Assembly (NCBI GenBank): GCA_008921705.1
Contig: VFFE01006970.1
Location: 1,871,128-1,935,127, forward strand
Reading direction: 5' to 3'
DNA from: Burhinus oedicnemus
Taxonomy: Eukaryota; Chordata; Aves; Charadriiformes; Burhinidae
Length of the DNA stretch: 64,000 nucleotides
Shown here: in pieces, positions 1 to 12,003 of the stretch
Layout: each line of letters opens with the position of its first letter
Position numbering within the stretch: position 1 is the first letter of the stretch
Position numbers and translations under genes: made by a program
Notes under the pieces: model-generated
Databases searched by the model: none
Told to the model about the DNA's origin: nothing
What the model saw: the letters and a program-made list of their open reading frames with translations, nothing else

Positions 1-3000
1 TTATGAAGAAACTGCAAAGTCAAAAGAAAATCTTAACCTGGGTGTTGTACTTAGTATTTGACAACATGTGTAAAATCACAGCTGCATAGACTAACCTCCT
101 TATTTAGTGATTACATATCTAAGAGATTTCTTTTACATATTGGTTCAGTTAACATTCAGCAAACACTGCGCTCATGGTATCCACGCCTATATGCTACTTT
201 CTGACAAAAGAATATTAATAAGTCGTTATTCTATTAGAATGTTAGATAGGTGTATCTACTCCAAGGACTCTTTTGTAAGATACGGATTTGTTGGTCAGGC
301 ACAAATTTTGAACAGCAGCAGCCTCTTTTTCACAAACCGAGCTCTCAACTTTGTGCTAAATATGTGCAGCTTTAAGATTAGACTTAAGATTCTCCTCCCT
401 CGATATGTTTAACTCCTTTCAGCATCACAGCTAGTCCGTGTGATTTCCTTATCCTAAAATTGCTCACTTGTTGTTTACATATTTGGAATGCTGAAAGCAG
501 AGAAAAGACCGAAAGACTCATAGATTATTTTATTTAATCTTCAGTGTTACCATCAGTTTAAAAAAAAAAAATCTAACCTATTTTTTAGCTAATAATCTGT
601 AATTTACATGACTCATAACTAGTGCATGAGATTACAGAACAGAACATGAGTGATTTTTGGGGGTGGCTATATTTATATATTAGACAGAGAAGTGTAACCA
701 TTTTAACCGCTTCTTTGTGCCTCCAGTCAGCTTCTGTTGTCCACAGAAACCTGTAACGTGACAAAGAAGAAGACAAAACCCCACAAAATCCAGAGCCATG
801 GAAATTATCAGAAGGTCTTTTTGCCTTGTTTTTAAATAGAGTAGATTTGACATAAATGCTGTTATGTTAATCTGATTCATTGAAACAGACATTCCCCTAA
901 CTTTACACTTAGTTGTTTTTAAAAGAATAATCTACCTAGGATTGACCATATACATATCACAGGGCAAAGCAACCTCCAATCCTGTGTGCTAGGAATAGAG
1001 AAGGAGTAGGGAGAAGCAAGCACAGGACAAGTCTGTCCTGTCAAGCACCTTTGTGAAACAACAGCGTCCTACCTTCACAGCATAAATGAAAAGGCAAACA
1101 GACCTCACCTCTCCCACCACCTCTCCTCTCCCCTTTCTCTTGCCAATTACTTATGTTTTTTCCTACTGAGACATGAATTACATCATTAGAACAAGTCCCA
1201 TTTGGATACATAAATTATAAACATGAAATGAATGCTGCAATACGTCACAGTAATGTCTTATCTCCCTAGGAAACACGTATACCCACACATATAAATAAAG
1301 AGAGAATGAGTTTAAAGAAAAAATAATAATAAATCCCAAACCAATTAGAAGCATAATATGAAATTCTGGCTAAGGTGAAGTTAATGGGAATTTAGGCACT
1401 GGCTTTGTTGGAGTCGGCGTTGGGGTTTCTACATTCAATCTTGTTGAACACAGGTGAAAATAATATGCTTGAATTGTCAAACCCTTGAAATCCAGTATTT
1501 CTCTACTAGGAGGGTGCGTGGCCACACTTGTATCAACACCAGTTTAAGTTATCCGTGCTCCCATTTTCAAGTTAGTTGCCTTTTGATCAGCAAATTTCTG
1601 GAGAGTCTTCCAGCTCCAGGAACTGTTACCTTTATTCAAGATGTTATTTAATATCATCATTTTGCTTGGGGAGAGACAATTTGCCTGCATCTCTCCAAGG
1701 CAGTATCATTCTCTTAGACCTGCATTTGTCACCTGCCATTCCTACTAAGCCAGTGTTCAGTATTGCACAAGCACACAATAAAGGAGGCATTGAGCAATTG
1801 AATTAAGACAACCCTTTTTTGGCATTTTCTCAAAAACATGACAAAACTAATGGCACTGAGAAGTTCTTTATTGTTCAGTTATCCATGCTTGCTCCTCAGA
1901 CCTGCTGTAGTCTAGGTTTTCTTGGTAAGTGCATAGAGTTTGCTTTTGGCTTGCATGAGACACTGGCCAGATCCAGTGTAGTCCTAGAACTAGCTGGCAT
2001 ACTGGTATCTGAGTGAATATACATAGATTTCAGGGACTTTTCCAGCTAAGCACAGCTATAAAAATGCACTTTGGGAATTAAGTTCTTTACTTAGTCCAGG
2101 GTTTTAGGTCATTACCAATCAATCCTGTTCAGTTTCTCTGTATGTTACTGGACACTACCCAGTTGTATGTAATACACAGTTTAAATAAGCAATTACAGAT
2201 ATAAATCGAGTGTTTTCCTTTTGTAAGTTACACAGTATTTTCTCCTAAAAAATGAACTTGCTCTGAGTGAAAAGGGAATAGGTATTTTGAGGTAATTCCC
2301 TTGCCTGCAGTTATATTTTGGTGCTTCAAAATTCAGTAACTGGCTGATTTTTATCCAAAAGAACATCTCATTTGTCAGAGGTGTTGGATGGACAGAGGCA
2401 GACTTCCATTTATCTCTACACTGGTAACACTTTACACAACAAGTAACACAATTAGCTTACTAACCCTGCACTGCCAACATGTAATGTGCCTTGGGGTGAG
2501 CTGGGCTTCGGTTTTCCAACCTTATTCAACCTTTCTAGCCTTTCAGTTGAGACATCACTAAGCCACATTGGTAAAGCACACTGTCTGTGGATGTGTCAAA
2601 AGAACACTGATGTAGAACTACTAGGCAAGTCTTTTCATAAACAACATCTATCACACCCCTAGCATTAACTTCAGGACAATTTTTCTCTTCTTCTTGCTTG
2701 ACCTCAGACATCCAGATCAGAAGTGAAGGAGGAGACCTAATTCTCACAGGCAGTATAAGCTAGGAAGAGAACACCATTTGTGGTACTTAAACATTTAAGG
2801 AAGTTAAGGATGCTCAACTAAGCAAGGCTAAGAAAGATAAATGCCTCCTGTTTTTTCCTGTGTGAGGAACTGCAAAAGTGCTGGCCTTGTGTTCCGTGTT
2901 CCACTAGATGTTGCTCCAAAGCATCCAAAGACAACATTGACCTAAGCAAAATGAAACAAGCCCCTTCATCTAACCCCAGCTCTTCTTTACAAGTATTTCT

Positions 3001-3248
3001 GTGTGAAATTCTGTTCATGATATGGACTCATCACACTTTGCATCCTCAGGAAGACCTGCTGTCTGTGGCATTTGTAGAATTTGTCCCTGTCTTATCTTCA
3101 GTGACACTGAGAGGAGTTGTTGCCTAAAGCTCCAGCCTTTCCCTCAGGATGCGCAGTGTGAACTGCTTTCCCCAGCTATGCCCTAGAGACAGGCTCTTCT
3201 CAGTGGTGCCTGGTGACCAAAGCTCCAGCCCACATGCAGAGAGCAGTT
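1..3248. other. Upstream intergenic DNA, no gene seen
   Basis: AT-rich sequence with only short open frames, none with a recognisable domain, codon bias or paired splice sites. I see no repeat family I can name before the CR1 copy that starts at about 3249. It lies upstream of the CpG island at 4380-5400 and may contain distal regulatory DNA, but nothing in the sequence proves that. Confidence 0.6.
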
Positions 3249-3970
3249 CACAGAACCATAGTATCATAGAATGGGTTAGGTTGGAAGGGACCCTAAAGAT
3301 CATCCAGTTCCACGCCCCCTGCCACGGCCAGAGACACCTCCCACTAGACCAGGTTGCTCAAAGCACCATCCAACCTGGCCTTGAACACTTCCAGGGATGG
3401 GGCCTCCACAGCTTCCCTGGGCAACCTGTTCCAGTGCCTCACCACCCTCAGAGTGAAAAATTTCTTCCTGAGATCTATTCTAAATCTACCCTCTTCCAGT
3501 TTAAAACCGTTACCTCCTCATCCTATCACTACATGCCCTTGTAAAAAGTCCACCTCCAGCTTTCTTGTAGGTGCCCTTCAGATACTGGAAGGCTGCTATA
3601 AGGTGTCCCCGGAGCCTTCTCTTCTCCAGGCTGAACAACCCCAACTCTCTCCGCCTGTCCTCATAGCAGAGGTGCCCTAACCCTCTGATCATCTTTGTGG
3701 CCCTCCTCTGGACCTGCTCCAACAGATCCATGTCCTTCTTATGTTGGGGGCTCCAGAGCTGGACACAGTATTCCAGGTGGGGTCTCAAGAGAGCCGAGTA
3801 GAGGGGCAGAATCACCTCCCTCGACCTGCTGGCCATGCTTCTTTTGATGCAGCCCAGGATGCAGTTGGCATTGTTCGCTCATGTTGAGCTTCTCATCAAC
3901 TGACACCCCCAAGTCCTTCTCAGGGCTGCTCTCAGTCCATTCTCCACCCGGCCTGTATTTGTGTATGGGA
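3249..3970 (-). repeat. CR1 LINE, 5'-truncated 3' end
   Basis: Read on the minus strand, this is the 3' part of a CR1 retrotransposon. The minus-strand frame at 3510-3836 encodes the C-terminal end of the CR1 ORF2 protein (motifs [20 protein letters not shown] and [13 protein letters not shown]), and 3739-3978 holds a frameshifted upstream piece. The 3' end at about 3249 is made of octamers related to ATTCTATG, typical of CR1. It is 5'-truncated at about 3970 and has several frameshifts, so it is a dead copy. It is close in sequence to the copy at 53661-54647. Confidence 0.93.
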
Positions 3971-4379
3971 ACAAACACCTCCTAAACATTTTGGTATATT
4001 AAGCAATTGAAAAAAAGAAAAATAAAAGCCATTGAAAATGCTGCATTTTCAGAGTATGTTTCATCCCAAACAATTAAAAAGAAGGAAGAGGAGGGCCACA
4101 GTTGCATCTTACTGCTGCCCTTCTGATAGCTAAATGAAGTTCATTTACACCATCAATAATCTGAACTAACTGAAGGCACGAATTTCAAACGAAATTGAAT
4201 GAAGGCTGCTAATTGTGAAAAACTACATTTACATTAAGGCTTAATGTAGTTAATTCTGTTTTAAAAGTGAAGTGAGCTAAACATGAAAAAAGAATGCGTT
4301 GTCCACCAGGGAATTTAAAACAGTTCAACCAGAGTGGTAATCCCTTCCTCCCGTTTGCTGTATGCAGCTGCCAGGCGTC
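3971..4379. other. Non-coding DNA before the CpG island
   Basis: AT-rich sequence with no recognisable feature. It changes sharply to GC-rich sequence at about 4,380. Confidence 0.5.
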
Positions 4380-4750
4380 CCCGTTTTCTCTCAACCTAGC
4401 CGCTGCTGCTTGCTGCCTCCAACCCGACCCAGCCAGCCGCACGCCTCAGGAGCTGCCCCGCCAGCCCCGCTCTTTCCGCAGCGGCCCGGGACGACGCCCG
4501 CACCCGCGGGGCCGCCGGGCGGGGAGGTGCCCGCAAACGCCGCCGCCGGACCCGCCTTGCCGGAGGGGCGCGGGGGCCGCTCCCAGGCAGCCCCGCCGGC
4601 CGGCCGCCGCGCCGGATTCCCTCTCGGTTTCTCGCAGCACCTCCCTCGCCTGCCTCCGCCCCCCGGCCGCGTTCAGCGGCTGCCCCAGCTGCTGGGGCCG
4701 GCCACCGCGTCTCCTGCGCCCAGTGCCGAGCGGGCAGGGCGGCGGCGCGG

Positions 4751-4770
4751 GACGGGACGGGACGGGACGG
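4751..4770. repeat. GACGG pentamer repeat, four copies
   Basis: Four exact tandem copies of GACGG inside the CpG island, just upstream of the candidate first splice donor at 4789. Confidence 0.9.
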
Positions 4771-4780
4771 GCGGTCCCCC

Positions 4781-4794
4781 GGGGCCAGGTGAGC
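4781..4794 (+). other. ADGRG2: Candidate splice donor of non-coding exon 1
   Basis: The sequence GGCCAG/GTGAGC, with the cut after 4788, is a near-consensus donor in the CpG island. It could end a 5' untranslated exon. A weaker alternative is GTGAGG/GTGAGC near 4912. The transcription start cannot be read from sequence alone. Confidence 0.35.
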
Positions 4795-5245
4795 GGCTGC
4801 TGGGCTGGCGGGGGCAGAGGCGGCCGAAGGCGGCGGGTTCTCGAGGGCGAGGGAGGACGGGCAACGCGGCGGGCTGCGAAGGTGGGAGTCGCCCTGCGCT
4901 GCCCGGGTGAGGTGAGCGACTCTCCGGGGCTGGGCGGCAGAGGTGCGCGGCCCTCTGGGGGTGGGCTTTCTCCGCCCACCCTCCGCGGAGCGACGACCGG
5001 GGTGAGGGCAGAAGGGTCCAGCGGGGAGCTGCCTGCGAGGCTGGCGGAGGAGGGCAGGTCGGGGAGCTTAGACTCCCCGCTTAGGCACGTCGCCCTCACG
5101 GATCCCTCCCCTTGAGTGGCACTTGCGGGTTTCGCCTGGCCGAGGGAAGCGCGGTCCGGGGGGGGGGAGGGGGAGCTGAGGGGAGATCCCGCCTCGGAGC
5201 GCAAAGTGTGCTGTGGGACCGGGGCGAGGGCCGCGCGCTGCCGGG

Positions 5246-5295
5246 GCCGTTGGCGGCCGTTGGCGGCCGTTGGTGGCAGTTGGTGGCCGTTGGGA
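5246..5295. repeat. Decamer tandem repeat GCCGTTGGCG-like, five copies
   Basis: Five adjacent 10-base units related to GCCGTTGGCG. The first two are exact; the last three carry one to three changes. It lies at the 3' side of the CpG island. Confidence 0.85.
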
Positions 5296-5345
5296 CTGGC
5301 GGCCGGGCCGGTGCGGGGTGCGAGGCCACGGTAAGGGGCTGCGGG

Positions 5346-5395
5346 GGACGCGTTTCTGAGTTCGTCTTGTGGACGCGTTTCTGAGTTCGTCTTGT
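5346..5395. repeat. Exact 25-bp tandem duplication
   Basis: A 25-base unit beginning GGACGCG and ending GTCTTGT occurs twice without any mismatch, 5346-5370 and 5371-5395. The perfect match suggests a recent duplication, or an assembly artefact. Confidence 0.9.
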
Positions 5396-5400
5396 GGCGG

Positions 5401-7635
5401 ACTGCTCTTCTTACCCCAGGTACGTTTCTCAGTGCTGCTGGTGGAAAGGTTTCCTGCCTTATTTTAAGCGCCTAATCAGCGGTGATAAAAAAATCAGTAA
5501 CGCATTTAAATCGGCTTAAAAAGTGAGTGATTTTGAGGGAGGCGTCAGTAGGGTTTGAATGCCGTTTACAATAAAGAGCTAGGGCAGCGTCCTGTTGGGA
5601 CTGTCTTTCTAGGCTGGGTCAGGTTTTGCTCTCGCACATGTTTTCTGTGGGAATGGGTACTGAGAATATATTAATCTCAAAAGGTTTTGCTGCTTGTTTC
5701 TCATTATTTTGCAAGGTAACCTGTATCACTGAAAGTAAAATGGCTTCAGAATCACCTGTTGTGCACAATAATTGTTTTGAGGGGCTTTTTGTCTGTTTTT
5801 TTATCTTGTCCATTTACACTTGGCCAAGTGAGGAAAAGATCAGTGTACTGGAAGCATCCTTTCCTGGCTGCGTTTATTTTTGCTTTGCTTTGCAAATATA
5901 TAGGTTTTATCATTCATGGGCAGTATTTATCACGGCAACTGTGTTGCTTTTACTGATTATCTTGCATTGATTTATGTGGAAATGTTGAAGAAATGTTTGT
6001 AAACTAATTCACTAGCCTTCTAAAGGCATGCCTACCAAGCAAACTAAACATGTGATTGTACAAGCCCAGGCTGGTTTTGACTTACATGCAATCAGTTACA
6101 GTAATGCTGAAAATGTCGCAGAATGAGCTTCAGTATGAGCCAAAATAGAGTTCACAACCTTAGGCATGCAGATCTAAGTGTTATTTGGTCCCAAAGCAAA
6201 CTATTTGGGTATTTAACTCTGACATTTGTGCTGAAAAGGTAAAGCTGGTGTTACGTGTCTCTACTCAAAATACGTTTCTTCCTTTTGCTTGCATAGACTA
6301 ACGGTGTACATCATCATCACAAGAGAGCTGCGCAAGTTGTTATTCCTGTTCTCAGGCTTTAAGCTTACGGCTTTAGCCATTCCTTCCTAAGCTGGAAAGT
6401 ATACTTCTGTAACTGTTTGCGTGGGGGAAACAAAGAGGATTTGATCCTCTGCTGGGTGACTGGAAATGTGTTTGTTGAATTAAACTAAAGGAGAGAAAAC
6501 ATGTCTTTGCTTAGGAGGGTCTCCAAGTACTTGTCTTCACTGAGGAAGCACACATAACTTGATAAAGACAATCTGTAAAGTGAAATACCTTGAAAGAAGA
6601 TGCAGGAAAGAAATTGTGTGTAAACAAAGTTTGCTCAGATGTGAATCGAGGCCACAAAATTTTCTACTTACACGGCACTTTATTTCTGCTGTGGCAGTCA
6701 GACACCAAGTGGATTAATGTTATTAGTATCTTTATTAATATTACTTTAGCATTTTAGGGTAATTCTATAGATGAGATGGAGTTTGTGAGCATGTTTTTTC
6801 TCTTCAGTGCTTTCCAAATTTAATGTTAAACTTCTATTTCTAATACATCAACAGAGATTGGCTCAAATTAGAGCCAGCTGGAGAGAGATAAAGGACTAAA
6901 TTCCCATTCTCAAGTTAATTGCTCGATTTATACAGTTTTTGTGCTGTGAATGCTTTTAGTCAAGTCTTCTACTAATAGCTGTAGAATGTTGGCAGATTGA
7001 GAAAGTTTTGGACTTCATGAGGGAATAACTTGTTAAATTTGGACAATTTTTAGTTCTTAATATATAACATGGTCTGTGGCCTTGGCAAACACAGTATAGC
7101 TTTAAAACTGGTCAGTAAACTTGAGTTTGGAATTTTATGTTTTCAGTGAAATAGTAGATTAGATTATTTGAAGGCCAAAATCAGGGTACCTCATACAATT
7201 AATCTCATTGACTTCAAGGGAAGAATTGGCATGAATAAGCCACGCTATTTGGCCTGAAATTTTATCTTTCCAATAAATGGTAAGTTTAGTAGTATTATTG
7301 TATTTAGGTTCAATTAAAAGCTTTGTTCTTTTTTCAGATGCATGGATTTAGAGAATACTAATTTGTTGCAGGACACTGGTAGGTGCTACTCAGCTTGTGA
7401 ACAAGAAAGGAGCAGAGTGAATCATTTCATGCTTATTAGATAGGTGCTCATGATTATAAGGGTCTTATTCTTTCCAGTCATAAATTCCTGGTGGAATTAC
7501 AATTTGAAAAGGATCTATACTTGCTCTATGAAAAGATAGGCTTGTGTAACTGTACAGTAATTAATAGGACTTGATTATTTGAGAGTTTTGCATTCTTTTT
7601 GTGCCAAAATATCTTTGAAATTTATTGTTTTTCAG
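5401..7635. other. Probable first intron, no feature seen
   Basis: AT-rich DNA without a recognisable exon, repeat family or RNA gene. The open frames at 5626-5970 have no domain and no paired splice sites. Confidence 0.5.
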
Positions 7636-7813
7636 GGTGGACAAAGGATCCTCTGTGGTTGACATTAAATCAAAGGCAAAAAAGTGGATCTCAAACTCCT
7701 CCCTGCATGAGTCACATGGATTTGTCTCCAGCTGTGAGCTGAATATCTTGTATACAACAGGTGCTGAACCTGTGAGTGTTACTTACATCGGCTTCAGGAC
7801 AGTTGTATTGCAG
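7636..7813 (+). other. ADGRG2: Candidate 5' untranslated exon
   Basis: An acceptor (TTGTTTTTCAG, ending at 7635) is followed by less AT-rich sequence and two possible donors: ACAACAG/GTGCTG (exon end 7760) and ATTGCAG/GTAATA (exon end 7813). The coding start is in the later exon at 18227, whose ATG sits one base after its acceptor, so at least one upstream exon must carry the 5' untranslated region. This block is the best candidate I see between the CpG island and 18227. An open frame crosses it but matches nothing I know. Confidence 0.3.
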
Positions 7814-10800
7814 GTAATATGTAGTGGAACTGATACAAGACTTTAGAAGTGTATTTGGCAGCTAAAGTCCCAGCCTCCCCATTTTCTGTTTCTCTTTTAT
7901 CGATGAGTGCTGTAGCCCAGAAATATAATTATTGTTTGACACAGCACCTGTTTTTCAGCTAGTGCCTTATTAATACAGTTGTTCTTCTGTTCTAGATCCT
8001 CTTCTGCTGGCTACTGAAATACAGTGTTCTTAACATCTCTGAGAAAAACTGTACATTGTAACATGATTTACTTATTTTTGTTTGCTTTAAATGAAAACTG
8101 TACTAGATGAGACATTATATGGAACAGAAATAGTTTATAATGTTCCCCAATCTACTTAATATGCTTTTTCACTCCATAGACTTAATTGCTAGAATTTATC
8201 ACATTATTTCTGTTTTCTGAAATTTGCATGACAGATGGTGCCCTGGTTGCCAAAAAAGAACAACCACTCACAAACTGAGCACTGTATTTGTTTTAATTTA
8301 TGGTCTTCCTTAAAGGAATCATTGAAGAGTTAATGCCTAAGAGATCCATCAGTAGGTTTGCCAGAAGTTGTCATGTTTGGGAGGATATGACACATTTAGA
8401 AATGGTAGAACTAGCAAAAAAATTAGTGAGTATGCTGATTATGGAAACATTATTGTGCACAGGTAACAAAACCCAACATCTTTTTACTTATGCTTTTAGT
8501 GTTTTAAATATTCTCTGGAAAATCCCTTTTATATTCTTCAGAGAAAAAAATCACTGTGGCTCTCTGCCTGGATTTATTACACATCTGGGCATGCCTGATT
8601 GTGAATGGTGCCAAATTCCACATTTAACTTCTGAGTTCCCAACCAGACTTTGAATATCTTTGTTTCTTTTGCACCAGATTAATTATGGACATAAGCTGAC
8701 CGAATAGGTTTCTGATAATAGTTGTCACTTCATGTTTTGAAGTCTGGGGGACTTTGTTCCATCATTTCTTATTCATAGCATAGTCCAAGTATTCATATAA
8801 CTTGAATTAAAAAGTGCTTTCTTTTTTTTTTTCACCCCCCTTATCTATGTTTCAGCAAGTTAGCATTGTGGTTAGGTTGGTTTATTTGTAAGAAGGCTAA
8901 TCACTCTTTTTTTATAGAGGTGGTGATGGTGAAAGAAGCCATGTGGAGTGTAGTTGTACAAAGTAAATTTTCTCTCATGTGTAACCACTTTCAAGTATTT
9001 AAGAGTGATTGCTATTGAAGAACTTGTTTCAGTTGTATTAGTCTTATCGTGTGCTCCAGTCAGAACTTGGCCTCTCCATCTTTCCCTTACAAGTGATTAT
9101 GGGGCTTGTCCTGGCAATGGTGCCATCTCCTTTCCCCTGTGCTTCATAGACTTACATTGTACCCTAAGGAGGAGCGGTGCTAAAAGAGGACCAGAACGCT
9201 GTTCTGGCATAGCCCCTTAATAGAGGACCCCCAATATTTACCCCATGTGAAGACTGAAGTGCCAAGGTGACTGTGTTTCCTTAGACTGTATAGGGTAGTG
9301 ATGCCATATTCCTAATCAGAGTTGTAGTGAGGCTCTGGAGGATTCTTGCTTCAGTGCATCTATCTTTCAAAACTGATGAGCTTTGTTTCTTTGGTACAAA
9401 CTATTAATTTTGGTCATTGGGCTGTTGATTCAAACAGTCTCTCAGACTGTTTAAAAGTAAAAACAAACAAACAAACAAACAAAAAACTTCACCAAATATT
9501 GTGCTTCTTAGTTTCCAGAGAAATTTTAACAGCTCCAAGTGCAAGATCCAAGAGACCTGTTAAGTCCATAAAGTGAAGCTTAGGCTGAAATCAGAATATA
9601 ATTTCTTTTTTAAGACTTTGGGGGGGATGCTGCTGTTCAAGCCAAGAGAACATGGAAAGGAGAGTGGGGAAGGAAAGTGTAAACTGAGCAGAAACAACGA
9701 TTTCCTTTTTTTTCTCCCCACTTACAGAAAGATGAAATAGACTTTCAGTTCTCATTTTTGAAAAGTAGGAAAATTGAAAGCATGGTCTGAACGATCTTCT
9801 TTCTGGCATGGCTGGCCCTCACTTGATTCCTTACAGCCTGCTTACATTGTTCACTGGTTTGAATATTCCAGCTTTAGAAAAGTCTTTGTCCTTCCCTTTT
9901 TGTCTCTGAATCAAATTCAAGTCCTGTTACCGAACATAAAGGTTTTGCAAAACTTTGTCTATTTTTCTGTGCTTACATCTTTGTACACCCTTCCTCATCC
10001 CTTTTATATGGCTCAAGGTGCTTGTCTAGCATTCCTTTAATCTTTTTTCTATGTGCCAACTTAAATATAGTCTTTGTTGTACTTTGTCTTCTCTGCAGAA
10101 CACTTCATTATTTCCCCCCACAAAACCTATATACCTCCATACCCCAAAGTATTATTAATGAAAATGTAAACAGCCTGCCTGTAGCTGAAGTAATACATAA
10201 CTACTTTATTACATCTGTGCTTCTTATGCTTCATCAGTATTTTATAAACTCTTTGAAGTGGAAACCTGCTCAGGTATTGTCACTGAAGGGCTTTTTAGTT
10301 TGCTCTAGAAGATTTAATAGAGTGCGTGGGTAATACTGTTCTCTCGAGGGAATACACAATGCAGAAGAGGATTTCCTGGATAGTGTAGAACTTTTATAAG
10401 AGCTAGAAAGAGGCCTCTTGCTCATCTCCCAGGTGACTGCTGGATATGAGGAGGTGAAACATTGCCAAACTGGATAAGAGGGAACAAAAACGTGCTTGAA
10501 ATTGTCCCCTGTTCCATTTTTGCACTATATACAGTGATACCAGTTACTGTAAGAAAGAATTAAGTACTAGAAGTGCTTTTTGGCACTGAGGTCTGTAATA
10601 GAGAGCCATCCAATAGCATACTACACTCATGTATCCACTTATATAAACCTTAATGATTAAGCTTACACTTCTACACTAATCTAAGGGGAGATCTGTTAGC
10701 TGAACTGAGGGCAGACCTTGGCTTACACAGCTTGGCATTTGTAAAAGTACAAAATAAAAAAAAAAATATCTTTCTCATACCAGTATCCTGCAGCAGTTGA

Positions 10801-12003
10801 AAGACTAAACAAAAGAATGGATTTCTCAGAGAGTTTTTCCTCATGTTTATTTCTGTTAAAAACTGAACCAATGAGCTATGAGTTTTGCAGAAGACCAGTG
10901 TCTGTAACTAAGTGGCTTGTTGCTCTCTGTAAGGCAACTTACTAAAAAGTAAAATACTTAACATCTTTGAAGACAGTAAAGATTTATGTCAGAAGGACAT
11001 ATTTGGAAGGTCATTGAACTGGCTCTGCACATTATCACTGTAGTCGTAGAAAAAGCTGTTGTTCTACATAAAGTGACTAAATTTTGTAGAAGACAGTATG
11101 CCTGTTTTTACAGCCTTTGATAAACACTGGAGAAAATTACTGAAAACCAAGCTGTTATCAGACAGTAATAATCCTATTGCTGTCTTCTGGAAAAATGCAT
11201 TAAAGAAACCCCACAGAACAACATTCTTAAGTCAACAGTGCTACTTCTGCTGTTAAGTCAGTGAATACTGTATGTGCCAAAATTCACAGTGACATAAGAC
11301 TTTCCAACATAAGCGTCCTCCCTATTACATCTAACTTGCTTCAGCCAAAATTTAAAAATAACATAAAAACTTTACTACATTTTGGTTCCAGTCTGGAAAA
11401 TATAAGGGGTTGATGGAAGAAGTCTACAGTCTCACGTTTCTGAAGGTAATTAAAGGTATCAAGAAGTTCTCATACCTAGGCAGCGTGATGTTTCTCTTGG
11501 TCTTTTCTGCCTTTTGTCACCTGGTATAGATTTGGACAATGCAGACTGTCATAGAACAACAGCCAGAAGCTTACCGTTCATTGTTACCCTCCTCCTCAGC
11601 AGTAAATTCTATAAATTTGGTAAATACTTTTATTAAAATCCAAGATTTTAATAGGGAATAACTACAAAAGTAGAAAGAATGAGCCCCAAAGACTATGGAT
11701 GAAATAAGTGTGACTTGAACAAAATAGCTTGAAGTGCAGCAGTAGACAGCATGGTTAGGAGTAAATGGTTGATTGCTTTGGGTCATGATTTCCAACCTAA
11801 GTTTCTGCTACCAACAGTTTATGCACTGGCAGTGACAACATGCTCTGGCTAAAAGTTGACATAAAAGAACTAATAGTTTTTTAAATGTTAAGAACTGCCA
11901 GGAGATAGATACATTAAACAGGAATTGTAAAATTTGAATGCATTTTTCAAAAAGTGATTTCACAAAGCTACAGCACAGAACAGCTGTATTTACATTTTGC
12001 ACT
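7814..12003. other. Intron DNA with one AAAC microsatellite
   Basis: No exon, RNA gene or named transposon recognised. A short (AAAC)n microsatellite lies at about 9461-9482. Small open frames are scattered and unconvincing. Confidence 0.5.

Larger units (their letters stand above)
4380..5400 (+). promoter_or_regulatory. ADGRG2: CpG-island promoter, probably of ADGRG2
   Basis: About 1 kb of very GC-rich, CpG-dense sequence in an otherwise AT-rich window, the usual mark of a vertebrate promoter. I see no TATA box in a position that would fix a start site. Many GGGCGG/CCCGCC-like boxes suggest Sp/KLF binding. Several long open frames cross it on both strands, but these are expected in GC-rich DNA and show no domain. 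It is the only CpG island in the window and lies about 13 kb upstream of the first coding exon of ADGRG2 on the same strand, so I assign it to that gene by position. It could also drive an antisense transcript. Confidence 0.75.

Noticed and set aside
4294..5384. Several long open frames on both strands in the GC-rich region
   Set aside because: GC-rich DNA has few stops. The frames overlap on both strands, are low in complexity (Pro/Arg/Gly) and show no domain.
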